Origin: JASFRI01 sp050115015
GTDB lineage: Bacteria > Acidobacteriota > Polarisedimenticolia > CBDVAL01
Length of the DNA stretch: 11,343 nt
Reading direction: 5' to 3'
Assembly: GCA_050115015.1 (NCBI GenBank)
Contig: JASFRI010000107.1
Location: 1-11,343 of the forward strand
The notes below the pieces were generated by a model that worked only from the letters and a program-made list of their open reading frames with translations, was not told the DNA's origin and made no database searches. Below, one piece after another: positions 6,748 to 11,343 of the stretch. Each line of letters opens with the position of its first letter. The stretch's first letter is position 1. Both the position numbers and the translations under genes were made by a program.

Positions 6748-9078
6748 GTGAACAAGCTCCGACTCGCGGTCAGCGTGCTGTTTTCGGCAATCCTGCTCTC
6801 CACGTCCCCGCTGTAGGCCCAGTCATGCGCCGGCCAGCCGGACGGTACGCCCTGCGAGGATGGGAACCCGTGCACGAACGGAGATCTCTGCTTCGCCTTC
6901 CTCTGTATCTCCGGGCCGCCGGTCCCCAACGGGCTCCCCTGCGACGACGGCATCTTCTGCAACGGCGCGGACACGTGCCAGAACGTGGTCTGCGTGGCCT
7001 CGGGGATCGATCCGTGCCCCGGGCCGGACGGTGATGGCGACTGCAGCGAGACGTGCGACGAGGACGCCGACGCCTGCACCGCCCCCGACCCGAACGGGAG
7101 CGGGTGCGACGACGGTAATGTCTGCACCGTTTCCGATTCGTGCAGTGGCGGCACGTGCTCCGTGAGCCTCAATGCGGGCGATGGCACGCCGTGCGACGAC
7201 GGTCTCTTCTGCGACGGCGCCGATACGTGCCAGTCGGGGACCTGTACGGGCACCGGCGACCCTTGCCCGGGACCGGATAGCGATGGGGACTGCAGCGAGA
7301 CGTGCGACGAGGCGTCCGACTCCTGCACGGCTCCCGACCCGAACGGGAGCGGCTGTGACGACGGCAACCCATGCACCGTTGCCGATGCGTGCAGCGGCGG
7401 CGCGTGCTCGGTGAGCCTCAACGCGGACGACGGCACGCCGTGCGACGACGGTCTCTTCTGCGACGGCAGCGACGCGTGCCAGTCGGGAACCTGTACGGGC
7501 TCCGGAGATCCGTGCACGGGGCCCGACGGGGACAGCGACTGCGCCGAGAGCTGCGACGAGGCGGCCGACGACTGCACCGCACCGGATCCGGACGGGACCA
7601 ACTGCGACACCGACGGCCTGTTCTGCACCGGGATGGACCAGTGCCAGTCCGGCGCCTGCGTGTCGCCCGGAGGTCCTTGCCCCGGACCCGACGGGGATGC
7701 CGATTGCCGGGAGAGCTGCAGCGAGGCCACGGATAGCTGCACCGCTCCCGACCCCGACAGCGAGTCCTGCGCGGGCGGGCAGTTCGCCGGTCGGCGGTTC
7801 CTCTTCGAGGCGTCGGCAACGCTGGACGACGACCTGCTCAACTACTCCGCGGGGGACGAGTTCCTGGTCACGGCGATCTTCTCCGAGCCGGAGACAGCGA
7901 TCAGCGCCGAGGATGCGATGGCAGCGTACAATCCCGGAACCGTGGGGATTCTCGTCAACAACGTGCCGGTGGACTCGGTGGATGACCCGATCCTGCTCTA
8001 CGAGAACGCGGGCACCGCGTCTTTCACCGCCTGCGTCTTCCCCGACGGAAACAACGCAGACTTCTGTCTCTACGTTGCGCTCTCGGGCACTCCGCCTCCG
8101 CTGGAATCGTTCCTGGATCTCTACCCGATGGATGCCGACTCGGCGCAGGTGAACCTCTCGACGATCGACGTGAACGAGGACGGCGTTGCTCCCACGACGA
8201 CGTCGGGGGTGTTCTGGGCGATCACGCCGCTGCCCTCGGCGGGCGCGGTACCCGACGGACGTCTGGTGGCCGGCGCGCCGTTGACGGTGACGTACTCCGC
8301 CATCCCCGGCGACCTCGACCTTTCCTGGGGCTCTTCCTGCCTGGCGACGGATCTCGACTACGCCGTCTACGAGGGCGCGCTGGGAGACTTCACGAGTCAC
8401 GTTCCGGTGTCCGGGTGCAGCACGGGGGGTACCACGTCGCTGACCCTGACGCCCGGCGGCGGCGGTCGCTACTACGTGGTCGTGCCGCAGAGCTCCGCAG
8501 GTGGGTGCGAGGGCTCCTACGGCTTGCAGAGCGACGGGATCGCCCGCAGCCAGAGCCCGGTCGCCTGCGCCTTCCAGGCGGTGGAGACGTGCCCGACCAA
8601 GACCGTGTTCGTGACCAGCACGCGCTCCGCCGGGGACCTCGGAGGGCTCGCCGGCGCCGATGCCACCTGCCAGAGCCTCGCCGACGCCGCGGGCCTGACC
8701 GGGACCTACAAGGCGTGGCTCTCGGACAGCACCGCGTCGGCGGCGTCGCGACTCGCGCACGCAACGATCCCCTATGCGCGGACCGACGGCGTGATCATCG
8801 CGGACGACTGGGCGGATCTGGTGGATGACCCCGCGACCGATCCGCTCCTGGCGACCATCAGCCTGGACGAGAACGGCGACACGGTCGGGACGGCGGCGAC
8901 GTGGACGGGCTCCACCTACAGCGGGGGTTACTTCGCGGAAGCCTGCTCGGACTGGTCGGACGGGACCGACGCCTCCTCGGGTCGCTGGGGAAGGGCCGTG
9001 CTGACGAATCTCGGCTGGGCCAGCTACGGAACGGCTGCCTGCGACACCAGCCGCCGGCTCTATTGCTTCGAGCAGTGA
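6748..9078 (+). CDS. Secreted Cys-rich repeat protein with C-terminal DUF1554 domain; in-frame TAG at the signal-peptide end
   Basis: Reading from GTG 6748 gives a textbook signal peptide: basic MNKLRLA, a hydrophobic core, then STSPL. TAG at 6814-6816 follows, and the frame then stays open from AQSC (6817) to TGA 9076-9078. The mature part has four zones. First, 46 cysteines in ~318 residues, in tandem units with motifs such as PCDDGLFCDG, CQSGTC and CTAPDPNGSGC. Second, a beta-rich region without recognised family (~7790-8240). Third, a module with LDLSWGSSC, DYAVYEG and CEGSYG (~8284-8577). Fourth, a DUF1554-like domain (~8581-9075) with FVTSTRSAGDLGGLAGADATCQ, split here as FVTSTRSAGDL and GGLAGADATCQ, then YKAWLSD, ACSDWSDG and RLYCFEQ at the very end. 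The domain is known from surface or secreted proteins and is lectin-fold-like. If the TAG is real, the protein could only start downstream (e.g. GTG 6985) and would lack an export signal, so I consider the gene interrupted or recoded. A function in surface binding is inferred. Confidence 0.75.
6814..6816 (+). other. In-frame TAG (amber) within the signal peptide of the Cys-rich gene
   Basis: Codon 23 counted from GTG 6748 is TAG, flanked by CCG-CTG and GCC-CAG. It is the only stop in a frame otherwise open for 776 codons. One C-to-T change (CAG to TAG) would produce it, and the restored ...SPLQA-QS would be a reasonable signal peptidase site. A sequencing error, a true nonsense mutation and readthrough are all possible. 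Confidence 0.85.
6931..7767 (+). repeat. Tandem ~249-bp repeats encoding 12-cysteine modules
   Basis: Unit 1 spans 6931-7182 (252 bp, one extra codon), unit 2 spans 7183-7431 (249 bp), and unit 3 starts at 7432. Each full unit starts at a Gly-x-Pro-Cys-Asp-Asp-Gly and carries 12 cysteines. It combines a longer module (from PCDDGLFC to the Cys of PDPNGSGC) and a shorter one (DDGNPCTVADACSGGACSVS type). In unit 3 the shorter module is missing: the longer one is followed at once by a second, diverged long module (DTDGLFCTGMDQC...). A divergent short module precedes unit 1. Units 1 and 2 are also very similar at DNA level, indicating recent duplication. Confidence 0.85.
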
Positions 9079-9081
9079 ACC

Positions 9082-9111
9082 GTCCGGATAACCCGCCGCG
9101 GTGTACCGGAC
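9082..9111 (+). terminator. Possible terminator hairpin after the Cys-rich gene
   Basis: GTCCGG (9082-9087) is exactly complementary to CCGGAC (9106-9111). Inside, ACC (9091-9093) pairs with GGT (9100-9102) across symmetric 3-base internal loops. The structure begins 3 bases after the stop codon. No U-run follows, so it may be a weak or Rho-assisted terminator. Confidence 0.4.
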
Positions 9112-9172
9112 CAGCGATCTTCGCCTCCCAAGATCAGCGTCGAATCGACGTCGTCTTCAGAGACGGCAGAAC

Positions 9173-9267
9173 AGCCTCCATCCTGGCGAGGCGGCCCGGT
9201 AGCCGCGGTGGCCGGAAACGTCCGCTCTTGTCGAGCTGGCCGGGACGGGTGCGCCCAGGCGGCGGCG
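9173..9267. repeat. Direct repeat copy A (probable IS end), left of the ArsR-SRPBCC cassette
   Basis: This ~95-base stretch recurs at 11059-11151 in the same orientation. The first 23 bases are identical, and the rest differs by about ten substitutions or single-base indels (near 90% identity by eye). On its right it merges into the minus-strand transposase remnant. The most likely reading is the distal end of an internally deleted insertion element, with the second copy another relic of the same family. Both copies read through in the same minus-strand frame (PARQ-x-RT-x-PATA...PPRQDGG), but the residue changes do not look like protein constraint. Confidence 0.75.
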
Positions 9268-9284
9268 ACCGGCCGTGTCCGTTG

Positions 9285-9434
9285 GTCGTCGTGCAGTCGG
9301 GGCCGCCGTCCCTTGAGCTGCTCCTCCAGTAGCCGGTTCTCCCCGATCAGGTAATCCAGGACGTCGGCCTGCTGCCGGTTCATGAGCCCAGCGAGCGACG
9401 CGATCACGATGTGCGACGGCTAGATCTGGGCCAT
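9285..9434 (-). pseudogene. Decayed N-terminus of an integrase-type transposase
   Basis: On the minus strand an ATG at 9434 reads M-A-Q-I, then TAG (9422-9420), then PSHIVIASLAGLMNRQQADV, continuing DYLIGENRLLEEQLKGRRPRLHDDQR. The run of NRQQ-x-DV, EENR-like L-L-x-EQL and RR-x-RL-x-DDQR matches the N-terminal leader of integrase-core (rve, IS481/IS3-like) transposases found in many copies in environmental genomes. After DDQR similarity stops and the sequence runs into the direct repeat. The HTH and DDE catalytic domains are entirely absent. Early nonsense plus internal deletion make this a dead relic. The subfamily assignment is from memory of the motif and is tentative. Confidence 0.65.
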
Positions 9435-9549
9435 GCGAGCCATCGTCGCGTGGTCACAAGTGATGGCCTGGCAATGATTTGCGATTGGTCAGCTTTCTGC
9501 ACCCTTCGAGGTTGGCCAAGACCGTAACCGCTGGGCCTCCAAGATCCCC
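9435..9549. other. Intergenic spacer with no recognised gene
   Basis: This stretch upstream of the ArsR-type gene has clearly lower GC than the rest of the window. I see no ORF, no tRNA-like fold and no strong repeat, apart from a short TTGGCCAA palindrome at 9512-9519. It may be the outer flank of the insertion element relic. Together with 9079-9434 it forms a ~500-base gene-free interval filled by a hairpin, a direct repeat and a transposase remnant. Confidence 0.5.
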
Positions 9550-9585
9550 TTGACAATATTTCCTGTCAATGCTCTGATCTCTCCA
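9550..9585 (+). promoter_or_regulatory. Promoter with overlapping inverted-repeat operator, probably leaderless
   Basis: TTGACA at 9550-9555 is a consensus -35 box and is also the left arm of a perfect inverted repeat with TGTCAA (9564-9569), 8-base spacer. Seventeen bases after TTGACA lies TCTGAT (9573-9578), a 4/6 match to -10. The predicted start, 6-7 bases on, is the A of the ATG at 9585, and no Shine-Dalgarno sequence precedes that ATG. Binding of the encoded winged-helix dimer to the repeat would block the promoter, so autorepression is the simple model. Confidence 0.6.
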
Positions 9586-10169
9586 TGCTGGACATCGAAA
9601 CCGTCGAGGACCCCGTCGTGGCGGCGGCGCTGATGGACCCTCTCCGGGCTCGGATCCTCTCCGAGCTGACCGAGCCTCGCTCGGCCGCGACCCTGGCCCG
9701 GCGGGTCGGGTTGCCGCGGCAGAAGGTGAACTACCACCTGCGGGCGCTCGAGGAACGCGGGCTCGCCCACGTGGCCGAGAACCGCAAGTGGGGCGGGATC
9801 ACCGAGCGACGGCTGGTGGCCACGGCCGCCTCGTACGTCGTGTCGCCCGACGCCCTCGGGCCGGTGGCGAGCGATCCCGATCGCACCGCCGACCGCCTGT
9901 CGGCTGGATACCTCATCGCGCTCGCAGCACGGGCCGTGCGCGAGGTCGGGCGTCTAGTGCGGCGGGCGCGAGCGGAAAAGAAGCGCCTGGCGACGCTGTC
10001 CATCGACACCGAAGTGAACTTCGCCACACCGGCCGATCGCTCGGCTTTCACCCAAGAGCTCGGCGAGGCGATCACGAACCTCGTCGCCCACTACCACAAC
10101 CCTTCGGCGTCGGACGGCCGCGTGCACCGCCTGGTCGTCCTCGCCCATCCGATCGAGGAAAGACCATGA
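9585..10169 (+). CDS. ArsR-type winged-helix transcriptional regulator
   Basis: A 194-residue regulator. Residues ~16-90 form an HTH_20/ArsR-like winged helix: DPLRARILSELTEPRSAATL, recognition helix PRQKVNYHLRALEERG (44-59), then the wing ENRKWGGITERRLVAT (65-80). The C-terminal half (about 105-194) is helical and charged, longer than in minimal ArsR repressors and resembling the dimerising tails of regulators paired with SRPBCC proteins. There is no cysteine at all, so classical thiolate metal sensing is excluded. The ATG has no Shine-Dalgarno sequence, but a promoter fits a leaderless start there. The stop overlaps the next start in an ATGA junction, so the two genes are an operon. It probably represses its own operon, with an unknown signal; the partner protein may bind the ligand. 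Base composition is less GC-extreme than the upstream operon, and flanking IS-like repeats hint at acquisition. Confidence 0.88.
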   Translation: MLDIETVEDPVVAAALMDPLRARILSELTEPRSAATLARRVGLPRQKVNYHLRALEERGLAHVAENRKWGGITERRLVATAASYVVSPDALGPVASDPDRTADRLSAGYLIALAARAVREVGRLVRRARAEKKRLATLSIDTEVNFATPADRSAFTQELGEAITNLVAHYHNPSASDGRVHRLVVLAHPIEERP

Positions 10170-10984
10170 CCCTGGAAAAGGACGACAAAGGCCGGCGCCG
10201 CGTGGAGACGGAGGTCGAGATTCAGGCCTCGCCCGAGGCTGTCTGGAAGGCCATCGCAACCGGGCCCGGGATCAAGTCCTGGTTCATGGCGATGGAGACG
10301 GAGTTCGACGAGCGCGTCGGCGGGGAAGTCCGCACGAAGATGGGCGACGAGATGGTGCCCGTCGCGAAGCTCACGGCCTGGGATCCGCCCAGGCATTTCG
10401 CCACCGAGGGGGACAATGCCTTCGGCCCGGGGTCGCCGAAGATCGCGTACGAATGGACCGTCGAGACGAAGGAAGGAGGAACGTGCGTCGTACGGCTCGT
10501 GCAGACGCTCTTCGCCGAGGACGACTCGTGGGATACGCAGGTCGGGGACACCGAAGCCGGTTGGCCTGCCTTCTTCCATTTGCTGCGGAACTACGTCGAG
10601 CGCCACGCCGAAGAGCCGAGCGGTGTCGTCCAGGCCATGGGCCCGGTGCCGGGCTCGAAGGACGAGGCGTTCGAGAGGCTGACGGGCGCATTGGGCGTGA
10701 GAGAGATCGCGAAGGGAGTCTCCGTCGATTGCGACATGGATGGGGTCCCGGCCTTCTCGGGCGAGATCGAAGACGTCGTTCGCGGCCGCAGCAACCGGGT
10801 CATGATTCGCCTCGAGCGACCTTTCCCCGGTACGGGGTGGATCGGTGTCGGACCGATCGCCGGTAACATGACCGCGATCGTCACGCTGTATTACTACGGC
10901 GATGGCGCTGCGGAGGCGAGCGCGCGCGATAACGCGCAGCTCACGAGTTGGCTACAGGCGCATGGCGAGTCCATGTCGTCGTAG
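10166..10984 (+). CDS. SRPBCC (AHSA1-like) domain protein with C-terminal extension
   Basis: A 272-residue cytosolic protein. Its ATG overlaps the regulator stop by 4 bases, with GAGGAA at 10155-10160 as ribosome binding site. Residues ~12-148 form an SRPBCC/AHSA1-like helix-grip domain: VEIQASPEAVWKAIATGPGIKSWF (17-40, in two parts VEIQASPEAVWKAIA and TGPGIKSWF), VGGEVRT, LTAWDPPRHFA (69-79), YEWTVE, and the long C-terminal helix AGWPAFFHLLRNYVERH (131-147) lining the hydrophobic pocket. AHSA1-like domains are often co-encoded with ArsR-type regulators and are presumed to bind hydrophobic ligands. Residues ~155-272 form an extra region with strands (NRVMIRLERPF, TAIVTLYYYGD) and a final helix, which may be a second, diverged SRPBCC-type half. 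No catalytic motif is visible. It ends in TAG, unlike the other complete genes upstream, which all end in TGA. Confidence 0.88.
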   Translation: MTLEKDDKGRRRVETEVEIQASPEAVWKAIATGPGIKSWFMAMETEFDERVGGEVRTKMGDEMVPVAKLTAWDPPRHFATEGDNAFGPGSPKIAYEWTVETKEGGTCVVRLVQTLFAEDDSWDTQVGDTEAGWPAFFHLLRNYVERHAEEPSGVVQAMGPVPGSKDEAFERLTGALGVREIAKGVSVDCDMDGVPAFSGEIEDVVRGRSNRVMIRLERPFPGTGWIGVGPIAGNMTAIVTLYYYGDGAAEASARDNAQLTSWLQAHGESMSS

Positions 10985-11058
10985 CAGCAGGTCGAGACCC
11001 CTCCCCTTGAGTGTCACGCAGCTTGTTCTTCCAGGAGGTGCATCGGCGGAGGCAGTAT

Positions 11059-11151
11059 AGCCTCCATCCTGGCGAGGCGGCTCGGTAGACGCGGTGGCCG
11101 GTGACGTTCGGTCTTGTCGAGCTGGCCAGGAGGGTGCGCCCGTGGCGGCGG
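11059..11151. repeat. Direct repeat copy B (probable IS end), right of the ArsR-SRPBCC cassette
   Basis: The second copy of the ~95-base sequence at 9173-9267, same orientation. The 23 bases 11059-11081 are identical to 9173-9195; later positions carry scattered substitutions and two single-base indels. It lies 74 bases after the SRPBCC stop. No transposase-like sequence adjoins this copy, so it is a solo relic. The pair brackets the two-gene cassette at a spacing of about 1.9 kb. Confidence 0.75.
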
Positions 11152-11206
11152 CTTGCTGAGCCGGACCCGGCGGCAAGGGGGCCCGGGGTGGGGACACGTG
11201 CGGGCG

Positions 11207-11343
11207 CTATGGAACCAGGTGAATCCGGATGGTGTCCTCCACCGGGCGGGGCTCCAGGGTCATCATCAGCGTCGGTCCACCGTGCTCGTCGACACGGTAG
11301 AAGTAGTCGTTCCCGTCCGAAAACGTCCCGGCGAGATCGTCGA
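11207..11343 (-). CDS. C-terminal fragment of an unidentified protein
   Basis: On the minus strand an open frame enters from the window edge and ends at TAG (11209-11207), giving 44 residues that begin DDLAGTFSDGNDYFYRVDEH and finish DTIRIHLVP. Codons are strongly GC-ending, as in the neighbouring genes, and the alternation of hydrophobic and polar residues looks like beta strands. These support a real gene end convergent with the SRPBCC operon. No family can be named from this fragment. Confidence 0.55.
   Translation of the reverse strand, partial: DDLAGTFSDGNDYFYRVDEHGGPTLMMTLEPRPVEDTIRIHLVP

Noticed and set aside
6663..7034. ORF overlapping the start of the Cys-rich gene in another frame
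   Set aside because: It has no ribosome binding site, an Arg-rich product, and conflicts with the signal peptide and cysteine repeats of the real frame.
6931..7767. Repeats considered as a CRISPR array
   Set aside because: The units are about 249 bp, tandem, in frame and protein-coding, with no short repeat-spacer structure. No cas gene is nearby.
6465..8760. Long minus-strand frames opposite the Cys-rich gene with repetitive Ser/Pro/Gln or Val/Ala/Arg products
   Set aside because: Their periodicity simply mirrors the plus-strand tandem repeats, where cysteine spacing and the DUF1554 domain show true coding.
9585..10984. Cassette considered as a toxin-antitoxin or defence pair
   Set aside because: One gene is a winged-helix regulator and the other an SRPBCC protein. 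No nuclease, NTPase or toxin motif is visible, and the pair matches common ArsR-AHSA1 operons.
10952..11197. 81-codon minus-strand ORF across repeat copy B
   Set aside because: It covers an IS-end-like repeat. Differences from copy A change most of the affected residues, so there is no sign of protein-level selection.

Overview
The window is about 11.3 kb of very GC-rich bacterial DNA, with GC-dominated third codon positions and antisense frames that stay open for hundreds of codons. The gene content points to a Gram-negative, environmental, diderm-type lineage. It includes a MoxR/Bat-type membrane operon with a DUF4175-like protein, a lipoprotein S9 peptidase, and a secreted Cys-rich protein ending in a DUF1554 domain. 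Acidobacteriota, Myxococcota, Eisenbacteria-like or Krumholzibacteria-like phyla would all fit. This placement is an inference from family distribution; no rRNA or other phylogenetic marker is present.

Region 1 (1-4566, + strand) is the tail of a tightly packed operon. It holds the C-terminus of a probable Bat/VWA-type membrane protein, a DUF4175-like three-helix membrane protein, a second membrane protein with a degenerate glutamine-amidotransferase-like domain, and a UPF0178 (YaiI/YqxD) protein. All junctions overlap by 1-4 bases, which suggests translational coupling. Region 2 (4567-6624) is one S9-family serine peptidase with a lipobox and a complete Ser-Asp-His triad, bracketed by GC-rich hairpins.

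Region 3 (6625-9111) holds a large secreted protein gene: signal peptide, tandem 12-cysteine repeats of about 83 residues, a beta-rich middle, and a C-terminal DUF1554 (lectin-like) domain. Its most striking feature is a single in-frame TAG exactly at the end of the signal peptide (6814-6816). Either the gene is nonsense-inactivated, or there is a base error, or the stop is read through.

Region 4 (9112-11206) looks like an accessory island. A decayed minus-strand transposase/integrase N-terminus (with its own early TAG) leads into a ~95 bp sequence. That sequence recurs at about 90% identity on the far side of a two-gene cassette encoding an ArsR-type winged-helix regulator and an SRPBCC/AHSA1-like protein. 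The regulator has no Shine-Dalgarno sequence. A TTGACA...TGTCAA inverted repeat doubles as the -35 box of a promoter whose predicted start falls on the A of the ATG, suggesting a leaderless, autoregulated transcript.

Region 5 (11207-11343, - strand) is the C-terminal 44 residues of an unidentified protein running off the window edge.
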